Origin: Orthonyx spaldingii | Lineage: Eukaryota; Chordata; Aves; Passeriformes; Orthonychidae | Assembly (NCBI GenBank): GCA_013397795.1 | Contig: VZTJ01005701.1 | Span: 327,586 to 391,585 of the forward strand | Reading direction: 5' to 3' | DNA length: 64,000 nt | Shown: positions 21,581-33,356 of the stretch, one piece after another | Position numbering within the stretch: position 1 is the stretch's first letter | How the letters are laid out: each line of letters opens with the position of its first letter | The notes under the pieces: model-generated | Seen by the model: only the letters and a program-made list of their open reading frames with translations | The model's database searches: none | Told to the model about the DNA's origin: nothing | Made by a program: the position numbers and the translations under genes

Positions 21581-22140
21581 GATCACAGAATCGCAGAATG
21601 GCCTTGTTTTGGGAGGGACCTGAAAATCCATCCAGTTCCAACTCCCCCCAACACCTTCCACTGTCCCAGGCTTCCCCAAGCCCCAGTGTCCAACCTGGTC
21701 TTGGACACTTCCAGAGATCCAGGGGCAGCCACATCTTCTCTGGGCACCATATGATGGGGCTTCCTCACCCTCACAGGGAAAAATTTCTTCCTACTATCTA
21801 ATTTAAACCTACTCTCTGGCAGTGGGAAGCTATTCCCCCTTGTCCTGTCCCTCCATCCCCTGTAAATAGCCTCTTTCTATCTTTCCTGTAGCTCCTTCAG
21901 GTACTGGAAGGCCAAAATTTTGTCACCAAAAAGCTTCTCCTCTCCAGGCTGAACAATCCCAGCTCTCCCACCCTTTCCTCACAGCAGAGCTGCTCCATCC
22001 CTCTGACCATCCTGGAGTCTCCTCTGGACTGGCTCCAACAGCTTCAGATCCTTCCTGTGCTGGACCAAGGGCTGGGGCAGCTCTGCAGGTGGGGTCTCAC
22101 CTGAGTGGGGCAGAGGGGCAGAATCCCCCCTTGCCCTGGG
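21581..22140 (-). mobile_element. CR1 LINE fragment, longest in the window (about 560 bp)
   Basis: From the inverted tail (GATCACAGAATCGCAGAATG) it runs through GGGAGGGACCTGAAAATCC, CCAGGGGCAGCCACATCTTC, AATTTCTTCCTACTATCTAA and GGCAGTGGGAAGCTATTCCC. It continues through CCTTCAGGTACTGGAAGGCC, TCTCCTCTCCAGGCTGAACA, GGACTGGCTCCAACAGCTTC and GTGGGGTCTCACCTGAGTGG. This is the 3' UTR in unbroken order. Similarity fades after GGGGCAGAATCC, before any reverse-transcriptase coding sequence. Confidence 0.95.
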
Positions 22141-22281
22141 ACAAAAGAGTTTGCTGTGCCCTGTGTGTTTCTGCAGGGCTGCTCCGGCACCGAGCACTGA
22201 CACCAGTGCTTGTGTGCATCCATATATGCATAAATACATACATATTAAATTAAATATATGTTAATATATCTCTTCAATGAC

Positions 22282-22311
22282 ATAAATACACAGTGCTACA
22301 TGTGTATTTAT
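22282..22311. repeat. Perfect 11-bp inverted repeat (stem-loop)
   Basis: The arms ATAAATACACA (22282-22292) and TGTGTATTTAT (22301-22311) are exact reverse complements separated by 8 bases. They lie within an AT-rich TATA-type low-complexity tract. The stem is AT-rich, so it is more likely a by-product of composition than a functional hairpin. Confidence 0.7.
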
Positions 22312-23689
22312 AAATATATGTGTGAGTGTGTTAAGAGAACCTTCAGAATGGGAGAGACAGAAGGCTGGAGTATGTCTAATGGATTGCCATAATCATAGAT
22401 TCTGATTCATACTCATCATCTGAAAACAGCCAGCCAGAAGATGAAATAACTTCACATCAATCAAACACTAAATGAATATGTTATTAAGGATATTGTACAC
22501 TATCAAAATCACCATGTGAGCACTGTTTGTGTTCAATGCCTTTCATGGGCAGAGCAGTGCTGTGAGATAAGGGTCACTGCCTAAAACAAAACAAAGCAGA
22601 GAGGGAAGAATTAGCCACACCGTGTTCCCCACACATTCCTCTCTCGCTTTCTCTCTGTGTTCACTGCCAGACTTCTCTCTTGAGAAAAATAACACAACAC
22701 ATGTTCACTGCCCTTCTGAGCAGCCAGCAGAGCCCTGCTCTGCTCAGCACCCACTCCCACCTCACACTGCCAAGGCAGGCTGAGCCTACAACCCCCATGG
22801 CAGCCCAGTGGTACCTCTGGGTTTTCCAGGGATGTGCTGGTGCCCAGAAACGGTCCCATTGTTGTGTTGTGGGAAGCTGCCCGTCCCAAACCTACAGCAC
22901 TGGTATCCAAACCAGCACTAACACAGCTGCCCCAGCAGTGCCCCCTCACTGATGGCCCCAGGAAGGGTTCTCCAGGATGGGAGAGGAGAAGGCATCTCCT
23001 GGCTAATGACCAAAGAACAAGTTGCACATGTCTGAGCACACTGAGATGCTGAAGGCTCCAGAGTGCAGGAGTTCAGAGAAAATCAATGCAGGTGTTAGGA
23101 TGGGTCGAAGAAACCATGGAGAAGTCGTGCTGGGGGCAGATCAGAAAACCAGTGCCAGAGCACAGTGCTGGTGTTGTGTCCTGGTGTAGCAGCCTCCTCC
23201 TGGGGCCCCTCTGCTACTTTCACACCACACTGCTCCAGTGGCCCAGTTTGCATGGCTGTGACATGAACGATCTGCAGAGCAAAGACTGAAGGAATAAAAG
23301 AGTAGATCCTCTGCTGGTAAAATCAACAGGGGATAAACATCACAAATCCACTGGACTTGTGGAAATGTGGTTCAAACAATCAGAAGCAGAGAGCACACAT
23401 TGCTTTGGGATAAAAAAGGAAAGAAAGCAAAAGCTGTGTACAATAGTGGCATCTGAGATGCAGAGAGCACAGCAAAGCTTTTCTCCTGCTATTTGGAGTT
23501 TATAAACGCTGCCCAAATGCTGTGACACAGGGAGCAGAAGGCTGGGAAGGACCATATGCAGCAGCTGATGTGACCTGCTGGCCCAAGGCAGCCAGAGTGT
23601 CTGGAGTGAGAGAGTTTGGGATTCACAGAGCCATGGCCAGAGTCACCCGCACGCTCCTTGTTAGTGCTCGGTTTGTTTATAATCTGCAC

Positions 23690-24200
23690 CTTATATTGTT
23701 CTGCTTCCTTAATTAAAATGTCATGTGATGCAATTCAGATGCTGTACAGACACCCATTACCACAACACTATTACCTTTATCAACCAAGCTCATTACCTCA
23801 TTAAAAGAAGATGTCAATTTGGCTTGACAGGATCAATTTCCAGTACACTTTCCCTGACTGGCATTACTTATATTACACTTCCTCAGTTTATTAATTAGAA
23901 AAGCAATTTTGCTGTTCTAATTCTTGCTAGATAGTGATTTTTTTATTGCCTTAACATTATTCTGAGTGTCTACTCCTCATGCTATTCACTTTCCCTTTAT
24001 CCCATTTTTTTCCGTGAAAATCTGCAGTTTTCCAGCAGGTCAGTTGAAGATTCTTTGTCTGGTATTTTTTAGGCAGTATCACTTCCTTTTCTGATCATAC
24101 CACACAGTGAGCGACCTTTGAAGGACTTCAGGATGTTTTTATAAAATGGATTATAACTGTTTCCACAATTTTAATGATTTGTTTACATTATGAAGCCTGG
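23690..24200. promoter_or_regulatory. Possible conserved non-coding element
   Basis: AT-rich, non-repetitive sequence with several homeodomain-type cores (CTTAATTAAAATG near 23707, TTTATTAATTAG near 23887). No open frame or CR1 similarity is present. Enhancer function is only inferred from composition and motif density. Confidence 0.2.
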
Positions 24201-24365
24201 ACTTCAACTTAACAACACCTGTTATCACCAGCAGGCTGCGATCGCCTGAATCTCAGCTACCACCCAGCTCTGGGAGCATTATGAATTTCTCCTTAATTGA
24301 TAAATGAGGCCTGAGACAACCTGTCCCTGTGTTACTCAGAGAACTGGGATATCTCACCCAACACG

Positions 24366-24650
24366 GGATCACTGAGGCTGGGAAACACCTCCAGGATCCT
24401 CAAGTCCAACCTCTGACCGACCACCACCGTGTCCACTAACCCTGACTGTGGAGTGCCATGGCTGGGGGTTTTCTCAGCGCCTCCAGGGACAGTGACTCCT
24501 CCACTCTGTTCCAATCACCCTTTTCAGGAACTTTCCCAAACCTCCAGCCTGAACCTCCCCTGGTGCAACTTGCAGCAGTTTCTTCTTGTCCTGTCACTTG
24601 TCCCCTGGGAGAAGAGCCTGACACCCTCTTGCCTCTTGTCTCCTTTCAGA
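24366..24650 (-). mobile_element. CR1 LINE fragment, distinct older subfamily
   Basis: The plus strand shows GGATCACTGAGGCTGGGAAA, CTCAAGTCCAACCTCTGACC, ACCACCACCGTGTCCACTAA, CCTCCAGGGACAGTGACTCC, CCTGAACCTCCCCTGGTGCA and CTTCTTGTCCTGTCACTTG. This is the reverse complement of the CR1 type whose consensus has CCTCCCCTGGCGCAACTTG. It ends at CTCCTTTCAG, the boundary of the 3' UTR block. Several internal deletions relative to the remembered consensus suggest age. Confidence 0.88.
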
Positions 24651-26921
24651 TCTGTGCTCTCTCAAACAATAATTTTATAAAACTTATCTCATTCTAGTGG
24701 ATGTTTTGTGTCACTGCTTTGATGGAGCTGCAGAACCATCCTTTCTCCAGTTACTGTAAAATCCCTGCCAGGGATCCGTGAAGCCAACTGGGTTTCCTGT
24801 GGCCGCCCCAGCAGCTCCCAGAGCTGCCTGGCTTTGGACTTGCAGGGTGAGAGCAGTTGGCATCCTTGTGCACAGATGGATTTGAAACAGCGGGAAAGTA
24901 GGAATTAGAAGTAAAATAAGCACTCCACTTTTATTAGAAAAAACCCCAGGGTTTCTGATAATTTCTAAGATTTTGTACTGTATCACAATTTATTGCATTT
25001 TTGATTTCCTGTTAGTGTAGGGTTTAACATGTCAAATCGTAAGTAGGAATAACAATACACTCGCTTGGATATAAACATAAGAAATAAAACATGTTGCCAC
25101 TGTGATTATCCCATCAGAAATAATAAAGCACTTGACAGAAAACCCCAAAAGTATCTTTTCCCCTGACCCTCCAAAGGATCTGGACAGTTTCACCTTGGAT
25201 ATTTGATCTTGTTTCTTGGGTTTAAAGTGTGACATTTCACGAATCTGTCCTCGCTGGAGTAATTGTTGCTGGGGATAAAGACAACTGCAAACTCTGAGGT
25301 AATGAATGGGTAAAGCAACACAAATCCTCTCATGTCAGTGAATATCATGTTTGAAATGTGATAATAGATCTGATTTTGTGTCATTTAGGAGCACAAAAGG
25401 GGGGATTGCTGCTTGAATTAACACACAAGATGGTATTAAAGCTTTTCAGTTAAACTCAGTCAAATAGATATCATGAAAACTCTACTTTTATTGGTGATGC
25501 TGTGCATAAAATCATCCAGGCATCACAGGAAAGGAGTATGAAACCAGCCCAAAGTTTCCTCCCTGAATTGATGCCTCTTCCTTTTCAGAGTGTGCGGTTG
25601 TTTAACAGTGACATTTAATAATGTATGGGAATAATTGCTGGAGTTTACTGCTCATTACTTCTTTAAAACCCCAGGAATACAGTAACAGTTCTTTGATTTT
25701 TTTTTTTAATATAAAAATAATTTTCACAATAAAGGTTGAAAGAAAACACATGCTATCTGCTTATAATTTGATAAAGCCATTGCTGTTTCTCTGCTGTATT
25801 TTAATTCTTAAAATTATCATTTCAGTTGCAGTGGTGCAGGTTCTAGAAAGAGGACTTAAAAGGCGAGTTTATTAATTTTTCTAAGCAAAGTGTTTTAGGA
25901 CAATTCCTGGCGGTCCAAACTGCAGCAGCTGCAGATCTGCTCTGATGGACAGTGCCCACCCTGCACTGCAGCCCCAACATGGGAAGAGTTTTTAAGGGTG
26001 TTGCCCCAGACTGGGAATTGCTGCTAATTTTCCTGGGAAGCTGTGCTCTAGTTCTGGGCACACGGTTTTGTCTGGTGGGAATCACCCAGTCACAGCTGCT
26101 GGGCTCTGAGGGCTGCGCCAGACACTCCAGGATGCTGGTCCACATTCCTGGAGGTGGATCCAGGGGTGGTTTGTGCCAGGCTGTGGCTGTTCCGCTGTCT
26201 GCAATGGGCAGCCGTGCCCTGCTATTTCCCGTTTGGAAAGCCCACTCCAGGACACATCCAGGACCTATTTTTGAGTCAGCCTCTCCTTGCAAATCCGACC
26301 TCAGTACAGAGGCACTCTGTAAAGCTGTGCAGACTCATTTTCCAGAAGGCCCACTAAGAAAATACTCACAAATTCTCACAGGGACTCTCACTCCTAGCAT
26401 GAGAAGCAGCAATTTTTAATTATTTCCATTTTAAGAGGTGTTTGTGCTAAAAAGCACCAAGTGGAAGCACTGCAGTACCTTCGGATGGAATGACCCCATC
26501 CAGCCTCCCGCCCCACCCTCCTTGGAATGTGCAACCATAGCACAGCTGAGCTCAAGGTCATAAGTTATGAGCTTTGTGCAATTACAAAGATTCTTCACCA
26601 AATACAGGACAAGGCATAATTATGCATCTTGTTATTAAAAGTGGTCTCTGGTCTTTATCATGCACTGGAAGTCGGGGGGTAACACAACCCTTCTTCAGAG
26701 GAAAGGCCTTGTCTGAAAGACTCTCCCTTCCTGACTCAGTTATTCACTAACAAACAAGTGTTTTAAAAAATCAAATTCATCTCCCTGCTCACCTGATGGA
26801 CATCGGCATAGTGCTCTGCAGTGAAATGCAGCTTTAGGGGTTTTCACCCTCTGGAGAGTAATTTATTGTGCTCATCTAACATTAATTAGCTTTAAAATAG
26901 CAAATAGTCTTCTCTGCAACA
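24651..26921. other. Unique sequence
   Basis: No gene or repeat was recognised. AT-rich segments at 24900-25880 and 26560-26910 (the latter with ACATTAATTAGC near 26880) surround a GC-richer middle (25930-26300). Confidence 0.5.
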
Positions 26922-27360
26922 TGAAAGGGGCTGGAGCATGTCCAGGGAAGGGAATGGAGCTGGGAAGGGTCTAGAGCACCGGAAGCAGCTGAGGGAGCTG
27001 GGAAAGGGGCTCAGCCTGGAGCAAAGGAGGCTCAGGGGGCCCTTGTGGCTCTGCACAACTCCCTGACAGGAGGGGGCTCAGGGGGGGTCGGGCTCTGCTC
27101 CCAGGGCACAGGGACAGGAGGAGAGGGAACAGCCTCAGGCTGGGCCAGGGGAGGCTCAGGTTGGACAGCAGCAGGAATTTCTGCCTGGAAAGGGTGCTCA
27201 GGCCTTGGCAGGGGCTGCCCAGGGAGGTTTGGAGTCCCCATCCCTGGAGGTGGCACTCAGAGCTCTGGGCTGGGGACACAGTGGGGATCGGGCACAGATT
27301 GGACTCGGTGATCCTGGAGGTCTGTTCCAACCTCAGTGATTCTGGGATTCCTCTGTGATT
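26922..27360 (+). mobile_element. CR1 LINE fragment, forward, about 440 bp
   Basis: It reads GAAAGGGGCTGGAGCATGTC, GAGGGAGCTGGGAAAGGGGC, GCTCAGCCTGGAGCAAAGGA, GAGGCTCAGGTTGGACAGCA, GGAATTTCTGCCTGGAAAGG and GGGGCTGCCCAGGGAGGTTT. It ends with ATTGGACTCGGTGATCCTGG and the tail AGTGATTCTGGGATTCC. The order matches the full 3' UTR of an avian CR1 on the plus strand. Confidence 0.94.
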
Positions 27361-27378
27361 GCTTTTCAAGAAATAAAG

Positions 27379-27432
27379 TCAGGCCCTTCACCAGCTTCAT
27401 TGGCCCTCTCTGGACACAAACCAGAGCTCGCT
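27379..27432 (-). mobile_element. Short CR1 3' UTR fragment, opposite strand
   Basis: AGGCCCTTCACCAGCTTCAT followed by TGGCCCTCTCTGGACAC is the reverse complement of a well-conserved internal CR1 segment. It lies 18 bases beyond the end of the forward copy at 26922-27360. It is therefore either an independent remnant or part of an inverted rearrangement. Confidence 0.7.
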
Positions 27433-28086
27433 CTGGGTGTGAATAAGAGTGGGTTTGTCTTTCATACATGTATTCACCAGTGTGCAGGAAAGAGTCTCTC
27501 AGCACAAATATTATTCACTTCTAAATTCTTTTTGAGCTTCAAGTTGTTCAGCAATGAAAGGAGAGAGCAATCTAATCAGAGCAGTACTTGCTACATTTTG
27601 GAGTGCAGTCTCACAATTCACAGGCTCAATCATTTTCCAATCACAATTAACGTCATGTTAGCTAAGGAGTCATGAGAGAAAAATAAGGGGATGGGCACTC
27701 TAAGAAAAGGAAATGTGGTGAAGGCTCACATGCTGCTCATTTGCAAAGCTCCTGAGCTCACATTACTCTGTAATCAAAATCCTCCTCTTGCAAAATTGAA
27801 GAAAGCAGATAGACAATCCCCAATAAAGCCCACCAAACCAAACCTTTTCCATAGTGTCCCCAGCTGAGAACAGAGACACTCACAGGGTTGTTTCTTTCTT
27901 TTCCCCAGCTTTCCTGGAGTCAGAGGAGGCTGCAGGCAGGGAGGGGGCACAGGACCCATAGCAGTGGAAGGGGTCTCTGTGCCATGCTGGCCGTGTCCTG
28001 CTGAGCCTCCGCTCTGAGCAGGGAGCTGCTCTGCCAGAACCAAAGCCAACCTCTGCAGTGGCACTTCCTGACTTCCAGCAGCACAC

Positions 28087-28134
28087 CTGGACACCTGGAC
28101 AGGACATCGTAAAATTTCACTTCACTTCACTTCA
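28087..28134. repeat. Two small adjacent tandem repeats
   Basis: A 9-bp unit (ACACCTGG plus A) is repeated twice at 28087-28103. It is followed by (TTCAC)n of 3.8 units at 28116-28134. Confidence 0.7.
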
Positions 28135-31100
28135 AAAATTACAGAATTTATGGCGAGGTTGACCAGTTTGGTCAGAGGATGGCACATTACCATCCTCTGG
28201 CAATTCCAGCTGCACCACATTCCAGGTGTGTTTGACATTGCCATGGGCGACTGTGCTTACCCATTTCAGAGCTTAAACCAAGGCAGTGAGTTGCTGTTTG
28301 CAGAGAGCAGCATCAGCTGGAGACTCTCTGGGTTTGTTGTTCTGCAGAAGACGAACATTGGGAGCATCTCTTCTCCAGGAATTTGGAAGCTCTAAAGTGA
28401 AACCTGACTCCAACAGTGAATGTGATATTAGAAGGAAGAAAAGCGAAGTGTTAGTTAACAAGCAAACATGAAGTGATGTGGTCACATTTGTCAGCTGCTG
28501 TTATAACCCTATCGCTCACAGTTTTCCCATATAAAATCATTTCAAATTGAAATTAAACCTTCTGAGCCCTCCAGTTATCCCAGCTGACAGCTCGCAGCAG
28601 TCACTGGTTGGCCAATGCTGTCATTTCATCAGCAGCTGTACCTTTGTGGAGGTAGAAGGATTTAAAGGATAAGGGAAGAATTATCTCTTGACGTCAGTCA
28701 CAGGTGCTTCAAGGAAACAAGTGGTTTATGGATCCATCATGGCAGAGAGGACCAGTTGTGCCCTCACCTGAGCCTTTGGGATGGCAAACCCTGTGCAGGA
28801 AGAACCTCCAGGATGCAGCTTGGCCATGGTGTGTTTCAGAAAGCCAGGACTGTTTTCCAAGCAGCTGGGTGGGAAAAGCAGCGAGCTGCTATCCACGAGA
28901 GGCCTGGCCCTCCTGACGTCCATCCCTGCAGGGGACACGGGCTGTGCAAACACAGCAGGGCTGGGAGGAAGGTCAGGCACCATCTGACACCCAAACTTCT
29001 GCTCTCCCCCACGCCTCAGCCCAGATGTGCGCCCATCACTCCCGTTCCTGACCCCATTCCTGACCTGGCATGGAGAACACTCTCGGGTTCCAGAGAGCTC
29101 ATAAGTTGCTGCCAGGTGTCATTTGTGTTCTGCAGACCCTGAGGACACATTTTCCTGAATCAATGAGGTTCTGAGAAGTCAAATTTCAAGCCATTAATTA
29201 TGTTAGGACCCTCCATAGTGCCGTGAGTGCCTCAGTGGGAAGCTGGGGCTCAGTTCCCAGGATCAGCCTGACTCCTCGGACATGGGGAGCTGCAGCCTCC
29301 TGGGGCTGTGCCTGTGGCACCTCCCTGGCGGATTTCCAGCCCTGTTCTGTGCACGTGCTCAGCTTCCCCCTGCAGATACAACAACCACTTACACCAACTG
29401 TGTCACCCTTTGTACTGGGCACGCCAGGAGGCACTGAAATGTGAAACATCAGGGATTGGAGCTGCCAGCTGGAGCGCTTTGGAGTCTCTTGCCTGTCCTT
29501 GGGTGTAACAAGTGACACCTCTCAGTGCAGAGGAGCCCTTTCATGTGCACGCACTGTTCCTGAAATGTGTTTAACAGGAATACAACATACATTTAAAAGA
29601 CTACTTTCCCCTTGTGAGGAAAATGGGATTCTGAAAAAAGGGGAAAAAAATCATTATCAACATTTCCACTAGAAAAAACCAGCTTCTTGGAGAAGCTGTT
29701 TGCTGTCTTTTCAAACAAAAATGTTGTAAAGCATTTCAGATTAATAAACACCGTCTGCTGTTTCATTTAGAGGAGTCAGTTCCTTCACAAATAAACCCTT
29801 GATAGAAATGTTACATCCCATCATTGCCAATAACCCTTAGAGACCACCCGAACAGCAAAACCCACGGAGCAATCGCTGAGAAAAGGTAGTACTGTGAACT
29901 TCTGGTTAAAGATGTGTAGCTTAATATTTAAAAAAATAATTCTGCATGATTCAAGTAGATGCAAGATTTTGAAGGTCAGATTAAAGCAACGTTGTGTTTA
30001 CTGTACTGCTGGAATTATTTCACTTCCTGGGAATGTCTCTCTGCCCCAGGATGACTGTGCCCTGTGCTGCCGAGCACACCCAGAACCTCTCATACAGTAC
30101 TGGGCTGAGGGAGGGACTCCTCATTGAGCAGGAGGAGCTCTCCCTGCACAGGGACCACATTTGTCATGGATTGGCTCAGTGAAGACCCAAGGAAGTTGGT
30201 TGATTTCGGTGTGGTCACTTAAGTTGGAGGAATATCCCTCCCCACGATGAAATTTCTTGGAAAGATGTTTTAAGTGAATTTTCCAGACTGCAGTGCAGAA
30301 ATCTAAGGAAGAGGAGGGTTTGGCTTTTGGATCAGTACATGTGGATTGAAAAAAGGCCTGCACTCATCCTGGGCTGTTTCACCACCCTTGTCAGTTCCAG
30401 CTGCAGTGGATATGAGGGGCTGTGATCCCCTCTCCCCGACACAGCTCCATCCTCACCGTGCGGTGTCCCTGCCTGAGCGTCCCTACGGGAGCAGAGATCT
30501 CTGTCCCTCCATCTCAGCCCGACCTTCTGCAGGGGTCCCTTTGGGGGTTCACACCTGGGCACAGGCAATGCCCCAACAGGAGGGACCTGTCCTACAGGCA
30601 TTTATTCAAATCTAAAGAACATCCTTTCCCTGCTCCCGCTTGATGCCCATTGGGTTCCCATTTATCATCAGCCTAATGATTTTACTAATATTGTAAATTA
30701 AATTATTTGGGCATAGCTGCTTTGGATCCCCAGGTTTTACTCTAATTAGAGTTAATGTTTTGAATCATCTCTGACTTTAAAGCAAAATTTGGTTTGGGCT
30801 TAACAAATGATAATTCCCATGTATCTGCAGGATCTGTTTTCTTTTTCAATGCATTCATTTTCCATCTTCAAGTTGGAATGAATAGAAATAAAAATTTCTA
30901 GCACATTTTAAAGTCATTTTGAATTAGTAAAACTATTTTGCGTTAATGAAATTGAAATGTTGTCATGATGATAATCTTCAAAAGTCTTTATTTTTGTAAG
31001 TGTAAGCACTAATGGCTTCGCTTGGACAAGCTCTTTGGGAATGGAAGATCAAAATGTTCCTTTTAAACTGTTGAAACAAAATGTGTTGCTTGACTGAAAT

Positions 31101-32063
31101 ACTTGATTTCAGTGTTTTAAAACCAAAATTTTATTGAACTTTATTTGATGTTGTAAAACAAACCTGCTTTAAATGACAATGGAATTTTCATTGAAAAATC
31201 ATTTGACTTTCAAATGTAACTAACATGGAGAAAATAATCAACGGAGAGCTTTGAAGCATCCGAATCCCCTGCATCAGCTGTAGCTGAGGCACAAACAGAG
31301 CCCAGCATCTGTCAGCACTTCAGAGGAGTCCTGGCTACACAGAGCAAAGGGACACCTGTCCAGGGGACTGGGCTTCTCCTCACAGGCAAGAGGAGTGAGG
31401 GAGCATTACCATCCTGATTAACTCCTGTGCTTGCCATCAGTGCAGAAACATCAGCCGTCTTCTTTGGAATGGGCCAGGATTTGCCTTTTCCCAATGTTGG
31501 GGGAAGGCAGCTCTGCGGAAGAGCTGTCCTCAAGGACCTGCAAAAGAGAAAAAAATTTTCCAAGAAATTGTGTGCATACCTAAAGTTGGTCCTGTAATGT
31601 GTTTGAACACTTTTTAGATCTGAAATCTCTTAATTAGTCCCGTTACATTGTAGCAGCGTGCTCTGCATGGAATTCAGTCATCCCTAAAATTATTTGCTAA
31701 AATAAATGAGCAAGGAAATGACATTATTTGTTAGAATTTTATCTAAAACTGGGCCTTGACATAAGGAGAACCAAGTTACAGGTTTTTAAAATCAACAGCT
31801 CCTGGCATGCACATCAGAGCTGTGTGTGAACAGCAAAACCCTCCCAACAACGTGTGTGCCTGCATCAAACATTGGCACTGCTACCACTCTAAAGGAAACC
31901 ACTTTTATTTATGGAAGGCATTCGATGGGGTGTCTTTTCCACATGGGATGCCTCAGTCCCATTCAGCTTTGCAGTCCCACACAGGTGTGTGTGTAAGAAT
32001 CATCCGTGCGTGTCCCGGGGCCTTCCTCCTGCCTTGCCAAATGTGTGAGGCTCAGGAGACGGG

Positions 32064-32125
32064 GGAATGAAGGGTGTGTGAAAGGAATGAAGGGTTTGTG
32101 AGAAGGAACGAAGGGTTTGTGAAAA
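32064..32125. repeat. 20/21-bp tandem repeat, 3 copies
   Basis: The unit GGAATGAAGGGTTTGTGA starts at 32064, 32084 and 32105, with one or two substitutions per copy (GTGTG for TTTG in the first, GGAACGA in the third). In translation it gives a repeated RNEGFV-like string, but the frame has no coding context. Confidence 0.85.
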
Positions 32126-32270
32126 AGCACCATGCAGTGCTGGGGAGGTCAACAGCACCACTGGCTGCAGTGCCTGCAGCTCACACGTGTTTGCTCCAGG
32201 AGTCATTGAGAAACAACCTTCTCTGTGGTGCCAGGGCTGGGGGCTCTGTTCAGCACTTCTGTCTGGGCAC

Positions 32271-32452
32271 GATCATGGAATCACCGTCATCAGGGCTGGA
32301 AAAGCCCTCTGAGGTCAGCAAGTCCCAGCACCAGCCCAGCAGCACTACCGTGGTCACCATTAAATAATATCCCCACACGCCACCTCCACATGTCTTTTGA
32401 ACCGTCCCAGATGAGGTGACTCCAGCAGTGCCCTGTGCCAGTGCCATGCTGG
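32271..32452 (-). mobile_element. CR1 LINE fragment, 3' end
   Basis: The inverted tail GATCATGGAATCACCGTCAT is followed by AGGGCTGGAAAAGCCCTCTG, GCACCAGCCCAGCAGCAC, CCACCTCCACATGTCTTTTG and CAGATGAGGTGACTCCAGCA. The subfamily matches the copy at 61733, which has the same AAAAGCCCTCTGAG wording. Confidence 0.85.
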
Positions 32453-33250
32453 AGGGAAGTGGGGCTGGATGCTCCTTTCCAGCTGCAGGAGTGGTCGAAT
32501 GCACCTCTGAGGCTGGATCTGTCTCCCCATTGAGTTGATGATGTGCATCCCCGGGGTCCTGCGGCGGGGCAGGCAGACCTCTGAAGGAAGATCATTGTTT
32601 TTGGGTGTATGTTTCGATGTGCTGCTTGTGTGTGCTGGAACAAGCCTCTCATCAGTGACACACTGTGACTAAAGCATGGGAAAAAACGCTTTCTGTTTGT
32701 TTCAGCTGCAAAACAATAACAACTTTCATCAGAGAATAGGAAGGGCCAGCAGCCTCCTTGTGTGAAACAGACTTTTTATTAGGTCTGAGACTGAGAATGG
32801 CTCTTGTTAAGAAATACTGGTTTATTGCAGCAGGCTGGGAGATAAGAATGAAATACCAAACACACATGCACAAAAAGAATGTGTGAAAAATGGGAATGAT
32901 AAGGTCTTTGGAGCAGGTTCCTGCTCAGGTGCTTGAGGTGCAGCACTGCATCATATTTGCTTGAGAAGTTGAGGGAAATTGCAGTATAATTAATTAAAAT
33001 TCAGGCCGTTGTGCCTGGACAAAGCCAAAATAAAGCAACATAAAAAACAAAGCCTGTCTCAAAGCAAAATAAAATAAATAAATTACTTCTTTGCCTTTTT
33101 GTCAACGTTATGTAACTTTGCAAAGAGAGGCTGCAGCTGCAGAAAACACTCCACTGCCAGCAGCAAGGGGAGACACCTTCCTGAGGATTGACCTTACCTG
33201 AGGATCAGAGGGAGAGGATACTGCCTGGCCAGGAATACCACAAGTAATGT
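32453..33250. other. Unique spacer
   Basis: Nothing recognised. It ends in an A-rich stretch (about 33000-33090) with AATAAA-like runs and no gene upstream that would use them. Confidence 0.5.
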
Positions 33251-33356
33251 GTGGCACTTGGGCTCCTGGGTCAGTGGTGGCCTTGGCAGTGCTATGGGAA
33301 TGGTTGGAGTCCACGGTCTGAAAAGTTTTTTCCAGCCTTAGTGATTCTGTGTTTCT
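33251..33356 (+). mobile_element. CR1 LINE 3' tail
   Basis: GTGGCACTTGGGCTCCTGGG, TCAGTGGTGGCCTTGGCAGT, GGTTGGAGTCCACGGTCTG and CCAGCCTTAGTGATTCTGTG form a forward CR1 terminus of about 106 bases. It is similar in type to 45627-45736. Confidence 0.85.

Larger units (their letters stand above)
22141..24365. other. Unique sequence with AT-rich parts
   Basis: No gene was recognised. It begins with an AT-rich segment (22200-22330) containing a perfect stem-loop, listed separately. The 23690-24200 part is AT-rich and homeodomain-core-rich, also listed separately. Confidence 0.5.
27433..32270. other. 4.8 kb of unique sequence
   Basis: No gene or interspersed repeat was recognised. Small local repeats occur at 28087-28134 and 32064-32125 and are listed separately. 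Bases 30640-31260 are notably AT-rich and non-repetitive. Confidence 0.5.

Noticed and set aside
22200..22330. AT-rich tract with a perfect hairpin, considered as an origin or terminator-like element
   Set aside because: In vertebrate DNA an AT-rich short palindrome in a low-complexity TATA tract is expected by composition; no associated gene or motif supports a function.
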